A DNA stretch of 64,000 nucleotides from Asticcacaulis sp. AC460 (GTDB lineage Bacteria > Pseudomonadota > Alphaproteobacteria > Caulobacterales > Caulobacteraceae), in NCBI RefSeq assembly GCF_000495795.1, contig NZ_AWGD01000024.1, positions 23,125-87,124 on the forward strand, given 5' to 3'. The stretch's first letter is position 1. Each line of letters opens with the position of its first letter. The notes beneath the pieces are model-generated. The model was not told the DNA's origin. It worked only from the letters and a program-made list of their open reading frames with translations, and did no database searches. A program made the translations under genes and the position numbers. Positions 53,242 through 62,140 of this stretch are shown here, piece after piece.

Positions 53242-53339
53242 TTAACGACGCGGTAACCCTATGCCAGAAAGGCGAGGCCTCGTTTTTGCACAGGCGGGCC
53301 AGGACCAGAGAAATCTGTGCCAAATTAACCGAAGCCTAA
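53242..53339. promoter_or_regulatory. Candidate CtrA-like sites before hfsE
   Basis: TTAA-N7-GTAA at 53242-53256 and TTAA-N7-CTAA at 53325-53339 each match seven of eight bases of the CtrA consensus TTAA-N7-TTAA. They lie in the divergent region between the small helical gene and hfsE. Confidence 0.35.
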
Positions 53340-53388
53340 GCCCGATCGCCTATTGTGAAACCCTAGGACAGAAAGTTCGCTTACGGTC

Positions 53389-54903
53389 ATGAACGCCCTC
53401 TCGCCGCGCCTGCTTGCCAAGGCCACCGCCACAGACGCCGACTTCCTCGATCCGCGCGAGCGGCGGGGACCGTTCCGGCCCGAAAAACTGGTCTCGCGCC
53501 GTGAACGCAAGAGCGGCGACATGTTCGTGCGCCTGTTCCGCAGCGTCGACGCCATGGCCTTGTTTTTCTTCGGCTTATTGACCGCCCTGCCCGTCGCGCC
53601 CAAGGGCTTGCTGAATGCGCCGCTGGGCGACAGCCTGCCCTTCCTCCTGGTCACCGGCCTGACCTTCTATGCCATGCATGCCTGCGGATTGTACCGCTTC
53701 GGCCGCAATGAGCACCTGATCAAGCACATGGCCAAGATGTTCTGCGTCCTGGCCGGCGCACTGGTTTGCGGCGTCTGGCTGGCCTCGCTTGCGCCAAATC
53801 AGGACAATGTCGTTTCCGCCCTGCGGTTCTGGTTCGTCGCCGCCCTGTCGTTCTTCGTTACCCTGCACATGCTGTGGTGGAGCCTGGTCGATCGTTGGCG
53901 CCGCCAGGGCAAGCTGACGCCCAATATCGTCATCGTCGGCGCCACCCGCCACGCCCAGAAGCTGATCGAAGCCGCCATCGACAGCCGCGACGTCAATGTC
54001 CTGGGCGTATTCGACGACCGCTTGGCGCGCAACCCGATGGCCGTGGCCGGCGTGCCGGTTCTGGGCGACGTCCAGTCGCTGCTGGCACACAAGATCACCC
54101 CCTATGTCGATCAGATTGTGGTCGCCATCGACACCTCGGCCAAGGCGCGGGTCAAGGACGTCATCGAGAAGCTGCGTTCGCTGCCCAATGAAGTGTCGCT
54201 GCTGGTCGATGTCGAGACCGACACCGAGCGCAAGGCCGCCCTATCGCGCCTGGCCGACATGCCGCTGACGCGCGTTTCTGGGATTTCCGAAGACGACCGC
54301 AAGGAGCTGCTGAAGCGGATCGAGGACCTGATCATAGGCGTTGTCGCGCTGGTCGTATTCGCCCCGGTCATGGTCGCCGTGGCCATCGCCATCAAACTAG
54401 ACAGCAAGGGCCCGATCTTTTTCCGCCAGCGCCGCCACGGCTTCAACAACGAGGCCATCATGGTGTGGAAGTTCCGCTCCATGTACACCGAGATGACCGA
54501 CCACACGGCATCGCAGCAGGTCACCCGCGGCGATCCGCGCGTCACCCGCGTCGGCCGCTTCATCCGCAAGACCAGCCTGGATGAGCTGCCGCAACTGTTC
54601 AACGTCCTGGCCGGCGAGATGTCGCTGGTCGGGCCGCGCCCTCACGCCATCGGCATGAAGACCGGTCCGGACGAAAGCGCTCGTCTGGTCGCCGAATATG
54701 CCTGGCGCCACCGCATGAAGCCCGGCATGACCGGCTGGGCCGCCATCAAGGGTTCGCGCGGCGCCCTGGACACCCCCGAGGACGTCCGCCGTCGCATCGT
54801 GCTGGACGTGGAATATATCGAGCGCCATTCGCTGTGGCTCGACCTCTACATCATGGCCATGACTATTCCCTGTCTATTGGGCGATACCAAGTCAGTACGC
54901 TGA
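53389..54903 (+). CDS. hfsE: Holdfast polyprenyl-phosphate glycosylphosphotransferase HfsE
   Basis: 504 residues. Several membrane helices (about 50-165), a CoA-binding-like domain (IVIVGATRHAQKLIEAAI), then a C-terminal bacterial sugar transferase domain: FRQRRHGFNNEAIMVWKFRSM, TSLDELPQLFNVLAGEMSLVGPRP, KPGMTGWA. It adds the first phosphosugar to undecaprenyl phosphate to start holdfast repeat-unit synthesis. First gene of hfsEFGH, with the next gene 31 bases downstream. Confidence 0.93.
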   Translation: MNALSPRLLAKATATDADFLDPRERRGPFRPEKLVSRRERKSGDMFVRLFRSVDAMALFFFGLLTALPVAPKGLLNAPLGDSLPFLLVTGLTFYAMHACGLYRFGRNEHLIKHMAKMFCVLAGALVCGVWLASLAPNQDNVVSALRFWFVAALSFFVTLHMLWWSLVDRWRRQGKLTPNIVIVGATRHAQKLIEAAIDSRDVNVLGVFDDRLARNPMAVAGVPVLGDVQSLLAHKITPYVDQIVVAIDTSAKARVKDVIEKLRSLPNEVSLLVDVETDTERKAALSRLADMPLTRVSGISEDDRKELLKRIEDLIIGVVALVVFAPVMVAVAIAIKLDSKGPIFFRQRRHGFNNEAIMVWKFRSMYTEMTDHTASQQVTRGDPRVTRVGRFIRKTSLDELPQLFNVLAGEMSLVGPRPHAIGMKTGPDESARLVAEYAWRHRMKPGMTGWAAIKGSRGALDTPEDVRRRIVLDVEYIERHSLWLDLYIMAMTIPCLLGDTKSVR

Positions 54904-54934
54904 TCAAATTTATCAACAGGAGCGCAGAAAGCGC

Positions 54935-56380
54935 ATGTACGTCAAAGGTTTGCTGGGGTATCTTCCGGCCAACATTCTTCAGGGGCTGGTCGGTTTTGCC
55001 AGCCTGACGGTGTTTACGCGCCTGCTGTCGCCCGAAGATTACGGTCACTACGCCATGGCCCTGGGCGTGACCACCCTGGCCCAGACGATGTTCTTCACCT
55101 GGATCGAAGCCGCCATGGCGCGGTTCTACCCCGCCGAAAGCCGCGATGACGCCCAGGCCCCTGCCCTTTATGGCACGCTTTATCGCCTGGTCATCGCGGT
55201 CTTTATCGGTTTTGCGGCCCTGAGCGCGCTGGGCCTGTGGCTGTGGCCGGGATCGGGCCCGTTCAAGATGGCGGTCGGCATATCGCTGGGCTGCGTCATC
55301 TTCCGCACCTTGGTCAAGATGGTCCAGGAACAGCGCAAGTCCGAAGGCCGGGTCGGCGCGGCCTCCATGATTGATATGGTGCAGACGGCCGGAGGCTTCG
55401 GTTTGGGCGCCCTGTGTGCCTGGGCCGGACTGGGCGGCGCCGCGCCGATCCTGGGGGGCGGTGTCATTGCCCTGGCCACCCTGCCTTTTATCGTGCGTGA
55501 GGACTGGGGTCGTGCCGCCAAAGGTTCATTCGACCGCGGTCGTGCGAAAGCCTACCTGCAATATGGCCTGCCGGTGTCGGCATCGCTAATCCTGACGCTC
55601 GGCCTGTATACGGTCGACCGCTTCCTGATCGCCCATTATCTCAATGCCGCCGAGGCCGGAGCCTACCATGCCGGCTTCTCGCTGGCTTCGCGCATCCTCG
55701 ACGTGTTGTTCATCTGGTTCGGCGCCGCCGGCGGTCCGGCCATGGTCCATGCGCTGGAGTCCGGAGGCGTTTCGGGACTGCGCGAGAATGCGCGTCAACA
55801 GTTGAGAATTATGTCCTTCGTCCTGTTTCCCGCCGTCGCCGGGCTGATCATGGTGGCGCCGGAACTGGGCGGATTGCTGATCGGCGAGGGCCTGCGCACC
55901 GAGGCGCTAAGTGTGACTCCGTTGATCGCCATCGGCGCGGTTCTGTCGGGTCTGAACACCTATTACTTTCTGCAGGCCTTTACGCTTGCCAAAAAAACGA
56001 AGCTGCTGGTCATCGCCATGGCGGTGCCGGCGGTCAGCAACATCGTGCTGAACGTCATCCTGATCCAGACCATGGGGCTGATCGGCGCGGCGTGGGCATC
56101 CTTGCTGTCGTTCGCGTTGGGGATCGCCGCGTCGTGGCTGCTGGGGCTGAAAACCCTGCCGCTGCCGATTCCCGTGCTGGACCTGATCAAGACCGCGGCC
56201 TGCGCCGGGGCCATGATGGCGGTCCTGTCCGTGCTGCCGCGCTGGGGAATCGATGTCGTCGACCTCGCCATCCGCTCGGTTACCGGCGTGGTGATTTACG
56301 GCGCTTTGGCGTGGTTGCTGAACCTCAATTCCATCCGCGATATCGTCCATCAACGATTGATGAAAAGGGCCGCCGCATGA
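54935..56380 (+). CDS. hfsF: Holdfast repeat-unit flippase HfsF (Wzx-like)
   Basis: 481 residues with about 13-14 membrane helices. It opens with the polysaccharide-flippase pattern LLGYLPANILQGLVGFASL then FTRLLSPEDYGHYAMAL. It is expected to move the lipid-linked holdfast oligosaccharide to the periplasmic face. Its stop overlaps the hfsG start (ATGA at 56377-56380). Confidence 0.92.
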   Translation: MYVKGLLGYLPANILQGLVGFASLTVFTRLLSPEDYGHYAMALGVTTLAQTMFFTWIEAAMARFYPAESRDDAQAPALYGTLYRLVIAVFIGFAALSALGLWLWPGSGPFKMAVGISLGCVIFRTLVKMVQEQRKSEGRVGAASMIDMVQTAGGFGLGALCAWAGLGGAAPILGGGVIALATLPFIVREDWGRAAKGSFDRGRAKAYLQYGLPVSASLILTLGLYTVDRFLIAHYLNAAEAGAYHAGFSLASRILDVLFIWFGAAGGPAMVHALESGGVSGLRENARQQLRIMSFVLFPAVAGLIMVAPELGGLLIGEGLRTEALSVTPLIAIGAVLSGLNTYYFLQAFTLAKKTKLLVIAMAVPAVSNIVLNVILIQTMGLIGAAWASLLSFALGIAASWLLGLKTLPLPIPVLDLIKTAACAGAMMAVLSVLPRWGIDVVDLAIRSVTGVVIYGALAWLLNLNSIRDIVHQRLMKRAAA

Positions 56381-57297
56381 GCCGCTTCGCGTCACTCCGC
56401 AATGCCGCCCATGACGCCGCGACTCCCAGGCTGTCGGTGCTGATCCCCTTCTACAAGGAGTCGCCGCTGGCCCTGCTAGAGGCGTTACAGACACGCGACC
56501 CGCACGAGGTCGAGATCATCCTGATCGACGACGGCTCGGGGATGGCCCAGATCACCGCCGATGTGGCCATGTTCATCAATGGCTCACCCATGGCCTGCGA
56601 ACTGATCACCCTGGATGAGAACGAAGGCCGGGCGCGCGGCCGCAACCGTCTGACCACGGCGGCGCGAGGGCGATATTTCCTGTTCCTCGATGCCGACATG
56701 CTGCCCGATGATGCCGGTTTTCTTGACCGTTGGCTGGACGCAACGGTTGATGGCCCGTCGGCCGTGTTCGGCGGCTTTACGTTGTTGCAGGCACCGCGGA
56801 CGCCCGAGACCGAAATCCACCGCCAAATGGCACTGAAAAGCGACTGCCTAGACGCCGCGACGCGTTCGCTGCAGCCGGAAAAATACGTCTTCACTTCCAA
56901 CCTGCTGATCCGGCGCGATGTCTTCGAAACCGAAGGCTTCGATCCGGCCTTCACCGGCTGGGGCTGGGAAGATACCGAGTGGGGCATGCGTGTCGCGGCC
57001 CGCTACGGCGTCGGCCATATCGACAATACCGCAACCCACATGGGGCTGGATCGCGCCGAAACCTTGGCGCGCAAGTACGAGCAGTCGGTGGCCAATTTCG
57101 CCCGGGTCATCGCCAAGCACCCCGATGTGGTCGCCACCTATCCCAGCTATCGCGTCGCCAGAGCGCTGAAGCGCGTGCCGGGCGTGGGCCTGCTGCGGCC
57201 ATTGCTGAAAGCCTTCGCCCTGTCGCCGGCGCCGCTGCGCCTGCGCGCCTTCGCACTTCGTCTGTATCGCGCTGCCCTCTACGCCCAGGTCGTGTAA
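56377..57297 (+). CDS. hfsG: Holdfast family-2 glycosyltransferase HfsG
   Basis: 306 residues from ATG 56377. GT-A fold: LSVLIPFYKESPLALLEAL, IILIDDGSG, NEGRARGRNRL, the DxD-type FLFLDADMLPDD and the acceptor-side GWGWEDTEWGMR. Transfers sugars (N-acetylglucosamine is reported for the Caulobacter enzyme) onto the growing lipid-linked repeat unit in the cytoplasm. It is one base upstream of hfsH. Confidence 0.92.
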   Translation: MSRFASLRNAAHDAATPRLSVLIPFYKESPLALLEALQTRDPHEVEIILIDDGSGMAQITADVAMFINGSPMACELITLDENEGRARGRNRLTTAARGRYFLFLDADMLPDDAGFLDRWLDATVDGPSAVFGGFTLLQAPRTPETEIHRQMALKSDCLDAATRSLQPEKYVFTSNLLIRRDVFETEGFDPAFTGWGWEDTEWGMRVAARYGVGHIDNTATHMGLDRAETLARKYEQSVANFARVIAKHPDVVATYPSYRVARALKRVPGVGLLRPLLKAFALSPAPLRLRAFALRLYRAALYAQVV

Positions 57298-57298
57298 C

Positions 57299-58090
57299 AT
57301 GTCCGAGACTAAGCCCTATTCCGCCGACCGTTCCCTGTATGGCAAGCTGCGCCGGCGTTTCGCCCGGCTCAGCCATACCCGGCCGATCGGCATGCCCGGT
57401 GTGCGCCGGCCGATGCTGACCATCTCGTTCGACGACGCCCCGGCGTCGTCAGCGCGTAACGGGGCGGCAATCCTGAAAAGTCATGGCGTCAAGGGCACCT
57501 GGTTCATTTCCGCCGGCATGATGGGCCAGGACAGCCATATGGGACCGATGACCTCGGGTGACGACATCCGGGCGCTTCATGCGGCGGGGTTCGAAATCGC
57601 CTGCCATACCTATGGCCACCTGGACTGCGGCCGGGCGAGCAAGGACGAGATCGACAAGGCTATCGAGGACAATCAATCGGTTCTGCATAGCCTGGGCATT
57701 CCGATGCCACGGACTTTCGCCTATCCGTATGGCGACGTGTCCCCCCAGGCCAAGGCCGTGGTCGACAAGCGTTACCTGGCGTCCCGGGCGCTGCATCATG
57801 GTCTGATCATTCCGGGGACGGACCTGAACCAGGCGCCGGCCGTGGGTATAGAAGGGGACGACGGTGAGCGCGTGGCGATGGCCTGGCTGGATCGTGCGGC
57901 GCGGACTCCCCAAAGCTGGTTGGTGCTGTATACGCACGACGTCCGCAAGGGCCACTCACCGTTTGGCTGCACGCCGGAGGTGTTGAACCGGATCGTGGCG
58001 AAGGGTGTGGAGTTGGGGTTCGACTTCGTGACCTTTGCCAGCGGCGCAGAGCGTGCGCTTATGGCGGGGCCGGCGTCTCGGGCAGCCTGA
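57299..58090 (+). CDS. hfsH: Holdfast polysaccharide deacetylase HfsH
   Basis: 263 residues of the NodB/CE4 fold. Metal and catalytic residues are visible: Asp45-Asp46 (ISFDDAP), His103 and His107 (ACHTYGHLD), AYPYGD (142-147) and His213 (LYTHDV). It removes acetyl groups from holdfast GlcNAc, which in Caulobacter is needed for cohesion and surface adhesion. Last gene of the rightward holdfast operon; no signal peptide, so it should act in the cytoplasm. Confidence 0.93.
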   Translation: MSETKPYSADRSLYGKLRRRFARLSHTRPIGMPGVRRPMLTISFDDAPASSARNGAAILKSHGVKGTWFISAGMMGQDSHMGPMTSGDDIRALHAAGFEIACHTYGHLDCGRASKDEIDKAIEDNQSVLHSLGIPMPRTFAYPYGDVSPQAKAVVDKRYLASRALHHGLIIPGTDLNQAPAVGIEGDDGERVAMAWLDRAARTPQSWLVLYTHDVRKGHSPFGCTPEVLNRIVAKGVELGFDFVTFASGAERALMAGPASRAA

Positions 58091-58109
58091 TCTCATGGTG
58101 GTGTTGCCG

Positions 58110-58316
58110 GCTTTTAAGAGGAACACGAAAAACACTGAAGATTGCTCCGCAACCGCACTGAAGACACGGAATTCCGGTTGAATATTCCATCGCGCGAAGC
58201 GCCTTCCTAAGGCAATTAGAGGAAGGCGCTTCGCGCGGATCAGCGCGGATTTCTGTGTTTTCCGTGTCCGGCGCCGCGGGTGGCGCTTCAGTGTTTTCCG
58301 TGTTCCCCTTGTAACC
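58110..58316. repeat. Palindromic intergenic repeat, family C, copy 2
   Basis: Outer arms CTTTTAAGAGGAACACG (58111) and CAGTGTTTTCCGTGTTCCCC (58289) are related as inverted repeats. The centre has GCGCGAAGCGCCTTCC (58192) facing GGAAGGCGCTTCGCGC (58221), a perfect 16-bp inverted repeat. It shares these boxes with 22920-23230 and fills the gap between the convergent hfsH and hfsC genes. Confidence 0.8.
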
Positions 58317-58334
58317 TCAACCGATAAGGCCCTG

Positions 58335-59591
58335 TCAGAACCGCGCCTCGCTGTCCTCGTCGGTGGGCAGGGAGACCTTGACCAAAACCATCACGAACAG
58401 GCACCAGCGCAGGTCGTTCCAGTTCAAAGCCATGCTTTCGGTCAGGCTCGACAGGGTATAGATCCCCAGGAACGGCAAGGCGAACATGCCTGCGTCGCCG
58501 CGATAGCTGCGGTACAGCGCCTTGACCCATATCTCCACGAAAACCAGCGCCCAGATGACCAGCCCAACAAGCCCCAGACCCAGCCACACCTCGTACCAGC
58601 AGGAATGGGCGTGGTAAGCGCGGAACCCCGCCACCTGGGTGATCTTGGCCAAGGGCGCGAACTCGCCCTCGTCGGTCCAAACCGCAGCGTAGCCGTACCC
58701 CAGCAAGGGCCGTTTTTCCATGACATGGGCGATGCCTTCCCAGATATAGGTCCGGCCGGTCAGGGTCGGATCCTTGCCCAGTAAAAGGAAAATCTGGTCG
58801 GGAAAGAACAGCACAAAGGCGCCGAGCAGCAGCAGGACCGTCACCGCCAGCCAGATCAGGACAATGCCGAGGATCGGCCCGCGCCGCGACAGGAAGACAA
58901 AGGCGATCCCCCCTACCCCCAGGATCACCGAGACCAGCGCCGTCTTCGAAGTCGACAGCAGAACCAGGCCGATCATCATCGCGGCGGCGCCCGCCCACAG
59001 CCATTTGCGCGTCGGATTTAACAACGCCGCCGTGGCGGCGGCAGTAAAGCCCAGGGCCATGTTGGCGCCCAGATTGTTCTTTTCGATCCAGACCCCGCGC
59101 CAGGCGCCGGGGAACAGTTCCGTCATGATACCCAGACGCGGCGGCAGGATGGCCATGACGATGGACGCTACGGCCATCAACACAAAGGACAGGGCCATGA
59201 CCTCGCTCAGGCGGCGCCACGAGAAGCGGGTGGCCAAGCCGTAGGCGCACAGGACCGTCATGGCCAGGGCGATAAACCGGCGCAGGGTGTCGCCAGGATT
59301 GTTAGACCAAAAGTATGACGCTGCACATAAAACGATTAAAACCAATAGGATAGGTGTACGCCACGCGGCGTCAAACATGCGTTTCCAGCTCATCAAAGCG
59401 ACGATGAGACCGGCCAGGTAGAAGGGATAATAGAAAAAGCGGATCAGGGCGCCCGAGCTGGCCTGGTCGGTGGAGTAGCCGAACAAAGGCGCCTGCCAGG
59501 CCTGAGAGAAGGCCATGAGGACGCCAACCCCGCACAGAAGGGACAGCCACGAACCGCGCCAATCATCGATGAAGTCTTCGAGCGCGCGCAT
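58335..59591 (-). CDS. hfsC: Holdfast polysaccharide polymerase HfsC (O-antigen polymerase family)
   Basis: 418 residues with about 11 membrane helices. The Wzy/O-antigen ligase-type periplasmic region is seen (GAWRGVWIEKNNLGANMAL, RTYIWEGIAHVMEKRPLLGYGY, YHAHSCWYEVWLGLG). It would join holdfast repeat units. Six bases separate it from hfsB. In Caulobacter HfsI is a second such polymerase; it is not in this window. Confidence 0.9.
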   Translation of the reverse strand: MRALEDFIDDWRGSWLSLLCGVGVLMAFSQAWQAPLFGYSTDQASSGALIRFFYYPFYLAGLIVALMSWKRMFDAAWRTPILLVLIVLCAASYFWSNNPGDTLRRFIALAMTVLCAYGLATRFSWRRLSEVMALSFVLMAVASIVMAILPPRLGIMTELFPGAWRGVWIEKNNLGANMALGFTAAATAALLNPTRKWLWAGAAAMMIGLVLLSTSKTALVSVILGVGGIAFVFLSRRGPILGIVLIWLAVTVLLLLGAFVLFFPDQIFLLLGKDPTLTGRTYIWEGIAHVMEKRPLLGYGYAAVWTDEGEFAPLAKITQVAGFRAYHAHSCWYEVWLGLGLVGLVIWALVFVEIWVKALYRSYRGDAGMFALPFLGIYTLSSLTESMALNWNDLRWCLFVMVLVKVSLPTDEDSEARF

Positions 59592-59597
59592 GGCGCG

Positions 59598-60311
59598 CTA
59601 CAGGGCTGCGAACCGGCCCATGGGCCGCCGCGCCGTCGATCGCGGTGAGCGGGCGCGGTTGTAGACAATGCCCATCAGGTTGCCGCCGACCTGTTCGATA
59701 TCGTTCTTGAGGTCGATGCGCGCCTGGATATCGCCTTCGTCCTCGCTGAGCACCAGGATGACGCCGTCCATCTGGGGCGCCAGTTGCAACGCCGCCGCCG
59801 AACGGTCGAGCGACGGAACGTCGACAACGATGGTTTGGGCGTGTTTGCGCAGGGCGTTCCAATAGGTCGACTGGTCGTTCAGCCTGGGCCTTTGGCCCGG
59901 CGCCAGATTGCGGATGCGGAAGCGCGTCACCCACAGGCGGTTGTCGAGGAATGGCCGCGCCACCAGGTACTTATGGTCGGGGATATCCTGACCGGCGGCA
60001 TCGCGCGCCGGCGGCGACAGGCGAAAAAAGGCAGACCCATCCGGCGACGCCGTCGCCAGAGTCCCAGGCGGTCCAAAACGCGCGGCGTCTTCGGTGACAG
60101 CCTGCATCTGTGACGGCTGGGCCAGGTCGGCATCAATCAGCCACACCGGACGTTTGGCAAAGGCGGCTTCACAGCGGGCATATTCGCGGGCAACGGTCGA
60201 TACGCCTTCGCCGGTAAAGGCGGAGACGAACATCAACGCCCGGCCGGACCGCGCCTGCGGACGGCCCAGCGCCGACATGAGATCGGCCATTTCCTTCGTT
60301 AAATCAACCAT
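59598..60311 (-). CDS. hfsB: Holdfast export protein HfsB (tyrosine-kinase-like NTPase domain)
   Basis: 237 residues resembling the cytoplasmic P-loop domain of polysaccharide co-polymerases: LMFVSAFTGEGVSTVAREYA, VWLIDADLAQPS, TIVVDVPSLDRSA. The P-loop is GEGVST (34-39), with Val37 in place of the invariant Lys, so ATP hydrolysis or autophosphorylation is doubtful. No tyrosine-rich tail is seen. It sits between hfsC and hfsA, as in Caulobacter. Confidence 0.9.
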   Translation of the reverse strand: MVDLTKEMADLMSALGRPQARSGRALMFVSAFTGEGVSTVAREYARCEAAFAKRPVWLIDADLAQPSQMQAVTEDAARFGPPGTLATASPDGSAFFRLSPPARDAAGQDIPDHKYLVARPFLDNRLWVTRFRIRNLAPGQRPRLNDQSTYWNALRKHAQTIVVDVPSLDRSAAALQLAPQMDGVILVLSEDEGDIQARIDLKNDIEQVGGNLMGIVYNRARSPRSTARRPMGRFAAL

Positions 60312-60380
60312 ATGGCCGGATGCCTACGCGAATCGATACGCCTACTGTCGCAGACGGCCATGACCGGATCAAGGCGCAGA

Positions 60381-61964
60381 TCATGCGGCACGCACCGGGC
60401 GTGTACCCGAATTGGCGGCGTTCTTGACTCCGGCCGTGGCCAGGACGGGAAGATCCAGGGCTCGCGCCGCCATATCGGCATTGACGATGCCCTTGCGCGT
60501 CACGACCCGCAGGCCGCCGATGCACAGGGCGGTGAAGCCGGCGAACAGGAAGGACATGATCAGGATTATCTTCTTGAAGCTCTTGGGCTTGTCCGGCAGC
60601 GAAGCCTTTTCGACAACGCGAACGCCATCGCTGCCGCCCTTGGTCATTTCCTTCTGAGCTTCGTTTTCCTGCAGGCGCTGGGTGAAGGTGCTGACATTCT
60701 TCTGCAGGGCGTCGCGCTCGATGGTCAAGGTATTGTATTCGGCCTCCATGCCCTGCAGATTCAGCAGCCGGCCATTGACGTCCTCGGCCTGGCCGCGCAG
60801 CAAGCCGCGGCGGCCTTCCAGCGAGGCGATTTCGGCTTCCAGGTTCAGCTTCTGCGTCGTCAGGTCCTGGAAGATCGGATTGACGCCAACCTTGTGCGCC
60901 TGCTCGCCGACGCCCTGACCGCCGTTCATCATCGCCTCGTAGCCGGCGATCTCGGTATCGACATCCTTCACCGGCTGGGCCGTCGGCAGGTAGCGCGTCA
61001 GCAGTTCCTGGCGCTTTTGCTTCAGTTCGAAAATCTTGTTGGGGACGCTGAGGTCCAGGTCGCGCTCGACGCTCATTTCCGGGCTCAGGCCGGCCAGGCT
61101 GCGGTTGACACCGCTCAGCTTGGCGCGGTCCTCGGCCAGCTTGGCATCGAGGGTGAACAGCTCGGTGGTGATCTGCTGCGACAGGGTGGTGTAGGTCGTT
61201 TTGGCGGTGACGAAGTCGCCGACCCCGTTCTGCGCCAGGAAGCCCTGATAGGCCGAATCCGCCTCGGCCAGCTTGCGGTCGAAGGCGTCCTTCTGCTGCT
61301 GCAGGGCCGGGCCGACCGAATCGGTCAGGACCTGCTGGCGGTAGAGCTGGTATTCGTCGATCAGGGTATTGAGGATCAGCGCCGACGACATGGCGTCGGC
61401 GTGTTTGAAAGTCAGACGTACCACCTTGTTTTGCGGCGCCGTCGAGGTGGCGAATCCGCCCTGCAGCACCTTTAGCGCCGCGGCTTCGGCCTGGGCCTTC
61501 TGGGCCGGCGTCTGCGGGTTCCACATGGCCGGCGTCTCGGGCAGGACCGTCTTCAACCCCACCTTGTCGATGACGCGCTTCTTCAGTTCGGTGGAATTGA
61601 GGATTTCGACTTCGGACTGAACCACTTCGTCGGTCGTGGCGATGGCGCCGCGCGCGGCGTCGCCGGCCAGCGGGTCGTAGACATAGTCCTTGGACAGTTG
61701 CATCAGCAGGCTGGCGCTAGCGGTATAGGTCGACGTCATGGACAGGGCCACGGCGGCGCCGATGCCGAAAATAATGGCGAAAACGATGACCATCAGCCAG
61801 ATTTCGCGCACCAGAAGTCGCAGGATGTCATCCATCCCCAACTGAAGGCGCGCCGCCACAGGTTTTGCGGCCGCAGCCGTCATGCCCTTCCCTTGCTCGC
61901 GGGGCTTGCGGCGCAAAGGCACAACCGTTGCCTCTTCGTCTTCCCACGTGTCCTGAGGGTGCAT
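60381..61964 (-). CDS. hfsA: Holdfast chain-length/export protein HfsA (Wzz-type)
   Basis: 527 residues from ATG 61964 (GAGAG before it). An N-terminal basic region is followed by a first membrane helix (LMVIVFAIIFGIGAAVALSM), a long periplasmic coiled-coil region, the GNVR-like block and a second helix (IILIMSFLFAGFTALCIGGL) near residue 480. Polysaccharide co-polymerase that should bridge to the outer-membrane exporter HfsD, transcribed divergently 176 bp away. Confidence 0.93.
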   Translation of the reverse strand: MHPQDTWEDEEATVVPLRRKPREQGKGMTAAAAKPVAARLQLGMDDILRLLVREIWLMVIVFAIIFGIGAAVALSMTSTYTASASLLMQLSKDYVYDPLAGDAARGAIATTDEVVQSEVEILNSTELKKRVIDKVGLKTVLPETPAMWNPQTPAQKAQAEAAALKVLQGGFATSTAPQNKVVRLTFKHADAMSSALILNTLIDEYQLYRQQVLTDSVGPALQQQKDAFDRKLAEADSAYQGFLAQNGVGDFVTAKTTYTTLSQQITTELFTLDAKLAEDRAKLSGVNRSLAGLSPEMSVERDLDLSVPNKIFELKQKRQELLTRYLPTAQPVKDVDTEIAGYEAMMNGGQGVGEQAHKVGVNPIFQDLTTQKLNLEAEIASLEGRRGLLRGQAEDVNGRLLNLQGMEAEYNTLTIERDALQKNVSTFTQRLQENEAQKEMTKGGSDGVRVVEKASLPDKPKSFKKIILIMSFLFAGFTALCIGGLRVVTRKGIVNADMAARALDLPVLATAGVKNAANSGTRPVRAA

Positions 61965-62140
61965 GGATTCTCTCGTTACTGGCCAGAACTTTGTGGCCTT
62001 AAGCCTGAGTCTTAACAAAAACCGTAAGTTAACGACTTTACGTAAAAGACCGTTAACGAAGGTTTACGATTTGCCGTGGTAGCGGTTGGGGCGGTAAATT
62101 TCGGCCCGTTGCGGGCACGACTCAGGTAAAGCTCGCCGCT
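61965..62140. promoter_or_regulatory. Divergent hfsA / hfsD promoter region
   Basis: 176 bp with TTAA-GCCTGAGTC-TTAAC at 61999-62016 and two GTTAACG boxes (62029, 62051). The first motif matches one upstream of the PdeA-like gene (22748). Exact start sites cannot be read. Confidence 0.4.

Noticed and set aside
10662..58316. Repeat families as insertion sequences
   Set aside because: No transposase frame, no target-site duplications that I could see; best treated as non-coding palindromic elements.
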